NCBI GenBank assembly: GCA_947313935.1
Contig: CAMZNW010000133.1
Span: 1-11,879, forward strand
DNA length: 11,879 nucleotides
DNA from: an uncultured Mollicutes bacterium
Lineage (GTDB): Bacteria > Bacillota_I > Bacilli_A > UBA3375
Direction: 5' to 3'
Shown here in pieces: positions 1-6,931 of this stretch; position 1 is the stretch's first letter, and each line of letters begins with the position of its first letter. A program made the position numbers and the translations under genes. The notes under the pieces are model-generated. The model saw only the letters and a list, made by a program, of their open reading frames with translations, did no database searches and was not told where the DNA came from.

Positions 1-447
1 TTCATCTGAAAGATATTTTAATGCTTCTTTTTCTAAATCTTCTTTTGTTATAAAATCATTATTAATATAATCTGCTAATGGTTGTAATCCATGTTTTATT
101 GCTTCAGTGGCTTTTGTTTTTCTTTTTTCTTTATACGGTAAATATAAATCTTCAATTACTTGTAATTTTGTTGCTTGATTAATTTGTTCTTCTAATTCTT
201 TTGTTAACATTTTTTTTTCATTAATTAACCGAATAATTTCTTCTTTTCTTTTAACCAAATTGGTTTGATATTTGTATTCTTTTTCAATTAAACGAATTTG
301 ATCTTCATCTAAATTTCCAGTTGCCTCTTTTCTATAACGAGCAATAAAAGGTACAGTTGAACCATCTCCTAATAAATCAAGTACCGAAGTAATTTGTTTT
401 TCTTTTAACTTTAATTGTAATGCTAAACTAGTAACCACATTATTCAT
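1..447 (-). CDS. tex: Tex-family S1 RNA-binding protein, N-terminal part (runs off window)
   Basis: Tex (YhgF-type) proteins are cytoplasmic, nucleic-acid-binding proteins of about 700-780 residues with a helical N-terminal region, a YqgF/RNase H-like domain, helix-hairpin-helix motifs and a C-terminal S1 domain. They act in transcription and RNA turnover. Only the first ~149 codons are here; the frame is open to base 1. The family's N-terminal signature is clear: DGSTVPFIARYRKEATGNL around residues 28-46, then LYLPYKEKRKTKATEA around 96-111 and a GLQPLA motif. Two adjacent ATG codons could start it (450 or 447). I chose 447 because the ribosome site GAGGTGG lies only one base before the first ATG but four before the second. 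The start overlaps the TGA of ntdP, which suggests translational coupling. S1 and catalytic-like domains lie outside the window and cannot be assessed. Confidence 0.93.
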   Translation of the reverse strand, partial: MNNVVTSLALQLKLKEKQITSVLDLLGDGSTVPFIARYRKEATGNLDEDQIRLIEKEYKYQTNLVKRKEEIIRLINEKKMLTKELEEQINQATKLQVIEDLYLPYKEKRKTKATEAIKHGLQPLADYINNDFITKEDLEKEALKYLSDE

Positions 448-959
448 CATTCCACCTCTTTTATCTTATTATACCATGTTGTTCTAAATTCTTCACTAAA
501 TGGCCCTATTTCATTTTTAGCCCATGTATTTAATATTTTTAATTCTTCTACAACTATTTCTTCAATCCACTTAGGGTAATCATATTTAAATTTATTTATC
601 GCAAATTCTTTTTTATCTAAAATAACTATTTGTTTCTTTTCTACAAAATATTTTAAATCTAAATCATAATCAATATATTTTAAAGTATTCATTTCTGTTA
701 ATATTGGGCTAGCTAAATTACAATAATATACTATTTCGGTTTTTTTATACATAATAATAATATTAAACCATCTTTTTTTAGAAAAATATGCAATAGCAGG
801 TTCTCTGGTTTTCCAAAAATGACCTGCTGACTCTTTAACAAGGGTTCTTTCAGGAGTATGACATATAATATAATCTTTTGTTTCTTTTAATATTTCACTT
901 TCATTCCACATACGATGAAAATCTCCATTATGTTTATATGCATATATTTTTTTTTTCAT
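447..959 (-). CDS. ntdP: Nucleoside tri-/diphosphate phosphatase NtdP (DUF402)
   Basis: This 170-residue protein matches the DUF402 (FomD-like) nucleoside tri-/diphosphatases of Firmicutes (the YgaC/SA1684 type), soluble divalent-metal-dependent enzymes that hydrolyse nucleoside tri- and diphosphates. Visible family motifs in order: YKHNGDFHRMW (8-18), TREPAIAYF (51-59), WFNIIIM (64-70), YYCNLASP (78-85), KYIDYDLDLK (94-103) with the acidic residues expected at the metal site, and GPFSEEF near the C-terminus. From memory of homologs, it is about 10 residues shorter at the N-terminus. A clean AGGAG site lies before ATG 959, so the start is well supported. It begins seven bases after the ylmH stop, with its ribosome site touching that stop, and its own TGA overlaps the tex start. 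It is probably co-transcribed with both. The family is confident; the physiological substrate is not shown by sequence. Confidence 0.9.
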   Translation of the reverse strand: MKKKIYAYKHNGDFHRMWNESEILKETKDYIICHTPERTLVKESAGHFWKTREPAIAYFSKKRWFNIIIMYKKTEIVYYCNLASPILTEMNTLKYIDYDLDLKYFVEKKQIVILDKKEFAINKFKYDYPKWIEEIVVEELKILNTWAKNEIGPFSEEFRTTWYNKIKEVE

Positions 960-966
960 AATTCTC

Positions 967-1725
967 CTATCTTATTGTAACTATAAATTTACCTTTTTTA
1001 TTTTCTACTATTTTTAATATTTTAAAACGCCCTATTTTTCGAATTGATATCACATCGTCTATTTTTATTTTACGACATAAACTAGTTATACATTCATGAT
1101 TAATAAAAACTTCTTGTTTATCAATTTTGTATTTAGCTTTTGTTCTTGAGCCTCTAATTAACGGTACAATAACATTATCAATTCTTAAAGAAGTTATAAT
1201 AATTTGTCTAGTTTGTTTTTTAATTATTTCTACACTTTGATTTTTAATGATTTTTAATTTTACTGGTACATTATTTATTTTAGTAATTGAATAACATAAT
1301 TCATTTATTTTAGTTGTAATAAACAGTAAATTTATTACTCCATCATCGTTAAGTATTATATCCCCTATATCTTCACTTATAAAACCACTATTTAAAATAG
1401 TACCTAATACTTGTTGATGTGTAATAGTTTGATATCTTATAGGATATTTCATTTCAATCATTGTTACATAATCATTATCTATATATTTATCAGTATATAA
1501 CACAACAAAATACTTTTCTTCAAGTTTAAAATAATCTAATAATTCTACTTCAATACCAGGTGTTTGATTGATCATTATTTTAATAATTTCTAATTGTACC
1601 ATATCAAAAAAACCTAAGGGTATTTGAAAGTTATTATCTTGTACTTTTTTAATTGTAAAAGCTATTTTTTTTATATAACTTTGATGATTTTTATAATGAT
1701 TACTTAATGCTAAATTTTTTTTCAT
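967..1725 (-). CDS. ylmH: YlmH-family S4-domain RNA-binding protein (RqcP2-like)
   Basis: YlmH proteins are cytoplasmic S4-domain RNA-binding proteins that associate with the large ribosomal subunit. In Bacillus they are linked to rescue and quality control of stalled 50S-peptidyl-tRNA complexes, and in streptococci to cell-division phenotypes. The 252 residues show the family plan: a variable N-terminal domain (about 1-95), the conserved middle block HQQVLGTILNSGF...GDIIL (103-125), and a C-terminal S4 fold (about 179-240) containing SLRIDNVIV, RGSRTKAKYKI, VFINHE and DDVISIRKIGRFKI. The sequence is a divergent but full-length member. The ATG at 1725 lies inside the end of the RuvB-like gene (26-base overlap), preceded by AGGGG about 10 bases upstream, which suggests coupled translation. 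In many Firmicutes ylmH sits in the ylm/divIVA cluster; here it sits with polA, ntdP and tex instead. Confidence 0.87.
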   Translation of the reverse strand: MKKNLALSNHYKNHQSYIKKIAFTIKKVQDNNFQIPLGFFDMVQLEIIKIMINQTPGIEVELLDYFKLEEKYFVVLYTDKYIDNDYVTMIEMKYPIRYQTITHQQVLGTILNSGFISEDIGDIILNDDGVINLLFITTKINELCYSITKINNVPVKLKIIKNQSVEIIKKQTRQIIITSLRIDNVIVPLIRGSRTKAKYKIDKQEVFINHECITSLCRKIKIDDVISIRKIGRFKILKIVENKKGKFIVTIR

Positions 1726-2575
1726 TATAATTTTGCCCCTTTATTGTTAAAACTCTTCCCTTTGCAGTAATTTCAATTAAATCTAATCGTAATAAAATGG
1801 GTTCAATCTTAGTGGCAACATTTTTCACCAATAACCCTAAATAAGCTGCTATCTTATTTAAAGAAACTATTATCTTTTTTTGTAAGTACTTAATGTAAGT
1901 TACCATAAATTGATTTAATCCTAAGTAATTTATACCAAATACATCATATAAACTAGTTATTTTAATCGTACTTTCTTTAATCATCTTTAAATAATTTATA
2001 CATAATCTTGGTGTTGATTGAGAAGCTAAAATTATTTCTTCACATAATATATCTGATATGTTTATTTTTTTATTTCTACATTCTACTTCAATTAAATTTT
2101 TTATTTCTTGATTTGTGTAATAAGTCAAACAAAATTGATGAGTAAAACGATCAATAAATGGTTGAGGTAAATTAAATATTTCTGTTGTAGCAATCATCAA
2201 TACAAAATTAGGTATGGGAATATTCATCACTTTTGATGTTTCTTCAAATGTATAAACTACACTTAATTTATTATCTGTTAATACTCCATAAAATATTTCA
2301 AAATACTTTTTTTTTAATAAATGTATTTCATCTAAAAATAATAAATCTCCATCATTTATTGCCATAATTATATTATTTAAACTTTTCACATCATTTATTG
2401 CACTACAATTTATATATAACAATTCTCGATTAACTTCTTTTGCTATATAATGACAATAATATGTTTTCCCAAGCCCAGGTGGTCCAAAAAATAAAATATT
2501 TTGATTATAATTATTATTATTAATATTGTTAATAATAAATTCTATTTGTTGCTTTAAGTAATTATTAGTTGACAT
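1700..2575 (-). CDS. ruvB: RuvB-like AAA+ ATPase lacking the usual N-terminus
   Basis: RuvB is the hexameric AAA+ motor that drives Holliday-junction branch migration together with RuvA. This 291-residue protein keeps RuvB's order of elements: Walker A GPPGLGKT (31-38), Walker B LFLDEIH (79-85), sensor-1 ATT (129-131), an arginine-finger DRF (142-144), sensor-2 STPR (187-190), and a C-terminal winged helix with GLNQF...KIEPILLRLDLIE...KGRVLT (219-277). Missing is the leading ~35 residues of typical RuvB, including the RPxxLxxYxGQ box. An in-frame TAA at 2593-2591 lies just above the ATG, so a longer start is impossible. AGGAGG lies three bases before the ATG. The region after Walker B that forms the RuvA-contacting hairpin is present but altered. 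No ruvA is in the window. It may be a reduced true RuvB or a divergent paralogue; I favour a RuvB derivative but cannot assign activity. Confidence 0.72.
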   Translation of the reverse strand: MSTNNYLKQQIEFIINNINNNNYNQNILFFGPPGLGKTYYCHYIAKEVNRELLYINCSAINDVKSLNNIIMAINDGDLLFLDEIHLLKKKYFEIFYGVLTDNKLSVVYTFEETSKVMNIPIPNFVLMIATTEIFNLPQPFIDRFTHQFCLTYYTNQEIKNLIEVECRNKKINISDILCEEIILASQSTPRLCINYLKMIKESTIKITSLYDVFGINYLGLNQFMVTYIKYLQKKIIVSLNKIAAYLGLLVKNVATKIEPILLRLDLIEITAKGRVLTIKGQNYNEKKFSIK

Positions 2576-2603
2576 ATTCCTCCTAATAAATTACTAACTA
2601 TAA

Positions 2604-3830
2604 TTAGATACATTCCAACCAATTTTTACCACTACTTGTATCTACACTTAATTTCACTGCATAATTAACAACTTCTTCCATTATATTTTTTAATGGTTTA
2701 ATGTATTTTAAATCATTCATATAAAAAACTAATTCATCGTGGATTTGCATTACCATTTTTACATCTTTTTTATCTAATAAATATTCTTGTATTTCTATCA
2801 TTGCTATTTTTATAATATCTGCTGCTGTTCCTTGAACTGGTGTATTAATTGCAATTCTTGCTGCATTTTCAAAAGTCATCTTATTTTTAGAATTAATTCC
2901 ATTAATTTGACGACGTCGACCAGTTTCCGTTTGAACATATTCATTTTTTTGGGCATACATAACTTGATTTTTCATATATTTTTTAATGTTTGGATATGTT
3001 TCAAAATATAAATTAATAAATTCTTCTGCGTCATTTTGACTTATTCCAACTTGTTTTGCTAACCCATATTTACTCATTCCATAAATTATTCCAAAATTTA
3101 TTGCCTTAGCTTTAGATCTTTGACTTTTACTAACTTCTTTTAAATTAAAAATTCTTTTTGCGGTTTCTTTATGGATATCTAATCCATTATTGAAATCTTC
3201 AATCATTTGATTTTCATTTGCTAAATGTGCAATCACTCTTAATTCTACTTGAGAATAATCCATTGTAACTATATATTTATATTCTCCAGAATAAAATAAT
3301 GAACGAATTACTTTTCCACTTTCACTTTTAATAGGCATATTTTGAATGTTTGGATCAATAATTGATACTCGTCCAGTTTCAGTTAATACTTGATTAATAA
3401 TTGGATGTATTTTCCCATTAATAATATGTTTTTTTATCCCTAATAGATATGTTGTATGAATTTTTTTTAATTTTCGATATTCAAGTAATATTGTAATAAA
3501 TTGTCTTGGTTCATCAAAAATTATTTGATTCATTATGTTTTTTTGCAATTTTTCTAAGTTATCAACATCTGTTGAATAACCATTTATACTTTTTTTTATT
3601 CCTTTTGTCGGTAAACCACACGTTTCAAATAAATACTCTGATAATTGTTGTGAGGAATTATAATTAAATTTTGTAAATGTTGCTAACCGTTCTAAGCAAT
3701 TCTCAATTTGTATTTCATACTCTTGTTCTAATTTATCTAAAAGTATTTCATCAATATAAATACCATCATTTTCCATTTGTGCACATGTTTTACTTAAAGG
3801 TAATTCAATATCATATAATACGTTGTTCAT
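2604..3830 (-). CDS. polA: DNA polymerase I, polymerase-domain half (3' part of interrupted polA)
   Basis: This 408-residue frame is the thumb, palm and fingers of a family A DNA polymerase, which fills gaps in repair and Okazaki-fragment maturation. Key motifs are intact: TGRVSIIDPNIQNMPI (152-167), motif A DYSQVELR with the metal-binding Asp191, motif B RSKAKAINFGIIYG (238-251) with the O-helix Arg, Lys and Phe-Gly, NTPVQGTAADII (329-340), and motif C HDE (364-366). The polymerase site therefore looks functional. The ATG at 3830 has no recognisable ribosome site and falls inside a conserved family segment (KMNNVLYDIELPL), so it is probably an internal Met of a longer protein. The same frame stays open for 38 further codons upstream, to a TAA at 3947-3945 that ends the 5'-nuclease half. 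Expression of this half would need readthrough, re-initiation or an error in the sequence. Confidence 0.9.
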   Translation of the reverse strand: MNNVLYDIELPLSKTCAQMENDGIYIDEILLDKLEQEYEIQIENCLERLATFTKFNYNSSQQLSEYLFETCGLPTKGIKKSINGYSTDVDNLEKLQKNIMNQIIFDEPRQFITILLEYRKLKKIHTTYLLGIKKHIINGKIHPIINQVLTETGRVSIIDPNIQNMPIKSESGKVIRSLFYSGEYKYIVTMDYSQVELRVIAHLANENQMIEDFNNGLDIHKETAKRIFNLKEVSKSQRSKAKAINFGIIYGMSKYGLAKQVGISQNDAEEFINLYFETYPNIKKYMKNQVMYAQKNEYVQTETGRRRQINGINSKNKMTFENAARIAINTPVQGTAADIIKIAMIEIQEYLLDKKDVKMVMQIHDELVFYMNDLKYIKPLKNIMEEVVNYAVKLSVDTSSGKNWLECI

Positions 3831-3944
3831 TTTACTTAATTCTAATTTATTTTGTAAAGAAATATATAACGGTTCAATAAAATTTAATATTTCTCCAGCT
3901 TGTTGAATATTAACTTCATTTTCTTTTTTAATTTCTTTAAATAA

Positions 3945-3947
3945 TTA
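3945..3947 (-). other. polA: In-frame TAA splitting polA
   Basis: This TAA is the only stop in an otherwise continuous 862-triplet frame running from the ATG at 5189 to the TAA at 2604. On both sides the sequence reads as DNA polymerase I without a change of frame. The 38 codons after it (3944-3831) encode plausible linker and thumb sequence (LFKEIKKENEVN..., then GEILNFIEPLY) leading straight into the polymerase half. Without the stop the product would be 861 residues, close to normal for Pol I. One base change from GAA, CAA, AAA, TTA, TCA or TAT/TAC would create it. The preceding residues VYKNP align by eye with the family's EVYGKG region, just before the polymerase domain. The choice between true mutation, sequencing or assembly error, and readthrough cannot be made from this sequence. 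Confidence 0.92.
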
Positions 3948-5189
3948 TGGATTTTTATAAACATTATTATCAAAAGCTAATCCATCTAAACCTTTTTTAA
4001 AATTACTCTTATCTAATAAACATGCTACTAAAAATATATCACTTTGAATATTATTATAATCAAACAAGTTAATACTACTTAGTATATACTTTAAATTATA
4101 AACTACTTTTTTAGTATCTGCTAAAATTAATTCTCTTATTAAAGTAATATCGTTTGTTTTCATAAAAGTTTCATTATTTTTAATTAAATATATTTTGGCA
4201 TCTTCTTGAAAATTATTACTATTTGTATATATTGGAACTATAAAAGTCTCATACTCTGATTTAATTAAATTGAAATTATAATCAATAACTTTATAATTAT
4301 TTTTAACTTTTTTTATTGGTAATTGATTGGAAAACTGAGTATAATACTTACTAAATCCCATTTTTTGTAAATATATAACAAATTTTTCTGTTGCTAAAGT
4401 ATCAAATGAAAAATCACTAATTTCATTGTTTACTTCAATATCTTCAACTAAAGTTACGAGTTTTTTATTTGTAGATACAATTTCAAGACTTTCTGCCAAA
4501 TTAGTCCAAACCTTTTTTTTATCTACACCTGATTTAGCATATGTAATAATTTGTTCTAAACTATCAAATTCACTAATCATTTTACATGCTGTTTTATGAC
4601 CAATACCTTTAACACCTATTATATTATCAGAACTATCTCCTACAATAGCTTTATATTCTATAAAACGATTTGGTAAGAAATTATAACGATTCATAAATTC
4701 AGCTTCATCATAACATATTTCTTTTGCAAAACCTGCAGCTGGTGTAATAACTTTTATATGCTTATCAACTAATTGAAGTAAATCTTTATCACCAGATAAT
4801 ATATCTACTTCATATCCTTTTTTTTGCGCAATTTTAGCATATGTTGCTATTAAATCATCTGCTTCATAACCAATCATACTACCATATTTAATTCCCATAG
4901 CAGTATATAACTCTTTTACCATGGGAAATTGTTGTCGTAATTCATCTGGCGTTTCTGAACGTTGTCCTTTATATTCAGGATATAAAATATGACGAAATGT
5001 TGGTTCTTTTGTATCTAATGCAATATAAATATTTGTTGGTTTTGTTTTATTAATAATTTTATTAATCATTGAAATTAATGTATGAATTGCATTAACAGGA
5101 TTTCCATCTCGATCTTTTATTTTTAATTTTTCTGTTGCATAATACGCTCTGAAAATTAAATTTGAACCATCAATTAATAATAATCGCAT
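3945..5189 (-). CDS. polA: DNA polymerase I, 5'-nuclease half plus degenerate exonuclease domain
   Basis: This 414-residue frame carries the FEN-like 5'-3' nuclease of Pol I, which removes RNA primers and flaps. The acidic metal ligands are visible: Asp7 (LLLIDGSN), Asp59 (ALDT), Glu109/Asp111/Asp112 (YEADDL), Asp134 and Asp136 (SGDKDLLQL), Asp185 and Asp188 (GDSSDN), followed by the helix-hairpin-helix GVKGIGHKTA (192-201). Basic YKGQR (73-77) is also kept. Residues from about 290 on form a 3'-5' exonuclease-like domain that appears inactive: the usual DxE motif is not evident and the NLKYD motif reads NLKYI. This is common in Bacillus-type Pol I. AAGGAG lies five bases before ATG 5189. The frame stops at TAA 3945, near the boundary with the polymerase domain. 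Alone, this half could act as a free 5' nuclease, as in some mollicutes that keep only this part. Confidence 0.93.
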   Translation of the reverse strand: MRLLLIDGSNLIFRAYYATEKLKIKDRDGNPVNAIHTLISMINKIINKTKPTNIYIALDTKEPTFRHILYPEYKGQRSETPDELRQQFPMVKELYTAMGIKYGSMIGYEADDLIATYAKIAQKKGYEVDILSGDKDLLQLVDKHIKVITPAAGFAKEICYDEAEFMNRYNFLPNRFIEYKAIVGDSSDNIIGVKGIGHKTACKMISEFDSLEQIITYAKSGVDKKKVWTNLAESLEIVSTNKKLVTLVEDIEVNNEISDFSFDTLATEKFVIYLQKMGFSKYYTQFSNQLPIKKVKNNYKVIDYNFNLIKSEYETFIVPIYTNSNNFQEDAKIYLIKNNETFMKTNDITLIRELILADTKKVVYNLKYILSSINLFDYNNIQSDIFLVACLLDKSNFKKGLDGLAFDNNVYKNP

Positions 5190-5206
5190 TTATACTCCTT
5201 AATTTT

Positions 5207-5229
5207 AAAAAAATACCAAATGGTATTTT
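5207..5229 (-). terminator. Weak hairpin with T-run overlapping a stop codon
   Basis: On the minus strand an 8-bp inverted repeat, AAAATACC / GGTATTTT with loop ATTT, starts inside the TAA of the membrane-protein gene and runs directly into further T residues (seven consecutive T in all). This has the shape of an intrinsic terminator at the end of the ispG operon, before polA. The stem has only two G-C pairs, so it may be weak and allow read-through into polA, whose ribosome site lies just downstream. Confidence 0.45.
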
Positions 5230-5755
5230 ATTGATGACGTATATCTAGTACTCGACGAGAACGATTAATTCTACTAGTTTTATCATAATTTGTTTTTGAA
5301 CTTACAATATGACGTATATTTGTTTTTATAGGAACAATTTCCATATCATTATTATTCTTTTTTAATACTTTTAATATTATAAAAATCATTCCTGATAATA
5401 ATAATGTAAATAATATAATATTAAACAATGATATTACTATATATATAATATTAATTTTTTGAGTAGCATGAACTCCAATATCACCAGGCATATTTTCTAA
5501 TATTCCTTGATATGGTTTAAAATTTAATAAATTTTGAATAAAATCAATTCCTTTATCTTTAATTACTTTCATCAAAGATGAATCAATTTTATATTTTCCA
5601 TTTATTATTGTTGCAAAAATATTAAATATATAATGAGATGTAAATATTAAAATTAATATGTCTTCTAACCATAAAATTACTTTTAATATTAATATAAAAA
5701 TAAAACTTCCACCTATTAATGTCATAATTTTATTACTTTTTAATTTATTAATCAT
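5228..5755 (-). CDS. Unrecognised small membrane protein with two hydrophobic segments
   Basis: I do not recognise this 175-residue protein. It has a long hydrophobic stretch at about 11-50 (one long or two closely spaced helices: GGSFIFILILKVILWLEDIL, then ILIFTSHYIFNIFATII), a polar middle (52-99, containing YQGILENMPGDIGVHATQ), a second hydrophobic segment at about 101-130, and a basic tail rich in Arg and Lys ending RRVLDIRHQ. By the positive-inside rule the tail is probably cytoplasmic, leaving the middle loop outside or the reverse if there is an extra helix. I start it at ATG 5755 because AAGGAG lies four bases upstream; an in-frame ATG at 5788 lies inside ispG with no ribosome site. 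The chosen start overlaps the ispG end by 8 bases, so the two are likely translationally coupled. No signal-peptide cleavage site or catalytic motif was seen. Confidence 0.75.
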   Translation of the reverse strand: MINKLKSNKIMTLIGGSFIFILILKVILWLEDILILIFTSHYIFNIFATIINGKYKIDSSLMKVIKDKGIDFIQNLLNFKPYQGILENMPGDIGVHATQKINIIYIVISLFNIILFTLLLSGMIFIILKVLKKNNNDMEIVPIKTNIRHIVSSKTNYDKTSRINRSRRVLDIRHQ

Positions 5756-6836
5756 TATTCTCCTTATTTTGGTTATATTCTTGTTCAAACTTTAAAATTT
5801 CTACTTTTAAAGTTTCTACTAATTCATCTTCAGGAACTTTTCGATCAATAACACCTTTTTTTATTAATAAGCCTTCACCTCTTGCACATGCTATTCCTAT
5901 ATCTGCCTCTTTTGCTTCTCCCGGACCATTAACTGCACAACCAAGTATTGTTACTTTTATTGGTACTTTTATTGTTTGTAAAAATTTTTCAATTTCATGA
6001 GCTATTGGAAACATATCAACTTCTAAACGTCCACAAGTTGGACATGAAATTAAAGTTGGCATGTCTGTAATTAATTGAAAGTTTTTTAATAATTCTCTTG
6101 CTACTTTTATTTCTTCCACTGGATTTTCTGATAATGATACACGCATTGTTGAACCAATTCCACTATTTAATAATATTCCTAATCCTGCACTTGATTTAAT
6201 TGTCCCGCCAAATTTAGTTCCTGCTTCTGTGATTCCAATATGTAATGGATAATCAAACAATTCACTAGCCATTTGATATGCTTCAATTGACATTAACATA
6301 TCTGAAGATTTTAAAGAAATTATTATATCATAAAAATCTAAATCTTCTAATATTTTTATATGATATTTAGCACTTTTAATCATCCCTTTTGCAGTTGGAA
6401 ATCCATCTTCTTCTAAAATGTATTTTTCTAATGAACCTGCATTTACACCAATTCTAATCGGAATATTAGCTTTTTTACAAGCTTCAACTACAATTTTCAC
6501 TCGTTCATCAGAACCAATATTACCAGGATTTATTCTTATTTTATCTACTCCTGCTTCTATTGCTGCTAATGCAATTTTATAATTAAAATGAATATCTGCC
6601 GCAATTGGACATGAAACTTGTTTTTTAATTTCTTTTATCGCTTTAGCATCCTCGATTGTTGGACATGCAACACGAACTATCTGACAACCAGCATCAATTA
6701 ATTCATTAATTTGAATAACTGTTTTTTTTACATCACGTGTTTTTGTAGTTGTCATACTTTGCAAAATAACTTCGTCTTTTCCACCAATTGTTAAATTACC
6801 AACTTTTATTTTTCGAGTATCTTTTCGCTTATACAT
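5748..6836 (-). CDS. ispG: 4-hydroxy-3-methylbut-2-enyl diphosphate synthase IspG (GcpE)
   Basis: IspG is a cytoplasmic [4Fe-4S] enzyme that reductively opens methylerythritol cyclodiphosphate to HMBPP, the penultimate step of the MEP isoprenoid pathway. The 362-residue product is the usual bacterial length. An N-terminal TIM barrel is shown by LQSMTTTKTRDV, GCQIVRVACP, PIAADIHFNY, KIRINPGNIG and GITEAGT. The C-terminal iron-sulfur domain has SCPTCGR and LGCAVNGPGEA, giving cysteines 265, 268 and 300 and Glu307 as cluster ligands. A longer start at ATG 6854 is open, but GGAGG lies four bases before ATG 6836 and the upstream ATG overlaps a promoter -10, so 6836 is preferred. The gene overlaps the downstream membrane-protein gene by 8 bases. 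Presence of ispG implies the cell makes its own polyprenyl lipid carrier, which fits the wall-polymer genes nearby. Confidence 0.96.
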   Translation of the reverse strand: MYKRKDTRKIKVGNLTIGGKDEVILQSMTTTKTRDVKKTVIQINELIDAGCQIVRVACPTIEDAKAIKEIKKQVSCPIAADIHFNYKIALAAIEAGVDKIRINPGNIGSDERVKIVVEACKKANIPIRIGVNAGSLEKYILEEDGFPTAKGMIKSAKYHIKILEDLDFYDIIISLKSSDMLMSIEAYQMASELFDYPLHIGITEAGTKFGGTIKSSAGLGILLNSGIGSTMRVSLSENPVEEIKVARELLKNFQLITDMPTLISCPTCGRLEVDMFPIAHEIEKFLQTIKVPIKVTILGCAVNGPGEAKEADIGIACARGEGLLIKKGVIDRKVPEDELVETLKVEILKFEQEYNQNKENND

Positions 6837-6852
6837 TATTCCTCCATAACAC

Positions 6853-6880
6853 ATTATACCATATTTATTATACCATATTT
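6853..6880 (-). promoter_or_regulatory. Tandem duplicated extended -10 promoter element before ispG
   Basis: Two exact, adjacent 14-bp copies of AAATATGGTATAAT occupy 6880-6867 and 6866-6853. Each holds an extended -10 box (TGG then TATAAT). No good -35 hexamer is visible at 16-18 bases, which is typical for extended -10 promoters. The upstream copy would give a leader of about 24 bases with the GGAGG site well placed. The downstream copy would start transcription almost at the ribosome site. This is the likely promoter of ispG and its coupled membrane protein. Confidence 0.7.
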
Positions 6881-6931
6881 TACTATATCGCTAAAATACA
6901 CTTATAAATCAAATTATTATTTATTTAAATT

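Noticed and set aside
468..476. Extended -10-like TGGTATAAT on the minus strand just before tex
   Set aside because: It lies inside ntdP and exactly encodes Trp-Tyr-Asn of a family-typical C-terminal segment, so coding need explains it. No -35 match was seen.
2787..3011. Open frame on the plus strand
   Set aside because: It lies wholly inside the well-supported polymerase half of polA, is rich in Cys, Phe and Ile as expected from antisense AT-rich codons, and has no ribosome site of note.
3677..3880. Open frame on the plus strand across the polA linker
   Set aside because: It is antisense to conserved polA sequence and has a low-complexity hydrophobic composition with no recognisable family.
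5756..5788. Longer N-terminus for the small membrane protein (ATG at 5788)
   Set aside because: It would extend the overlap with ispG to 41 bases and has no ribosome site, whereas ATG 5755 has AAGGAG at good spacing.
6837..6854. Longer N-terminus for IspG (ATG at 6854)
   Set aside because: It would place the GGAGG ribosome site inside the coding sequence and start within a promoter -10 box. The added residues are not part of the family's start.
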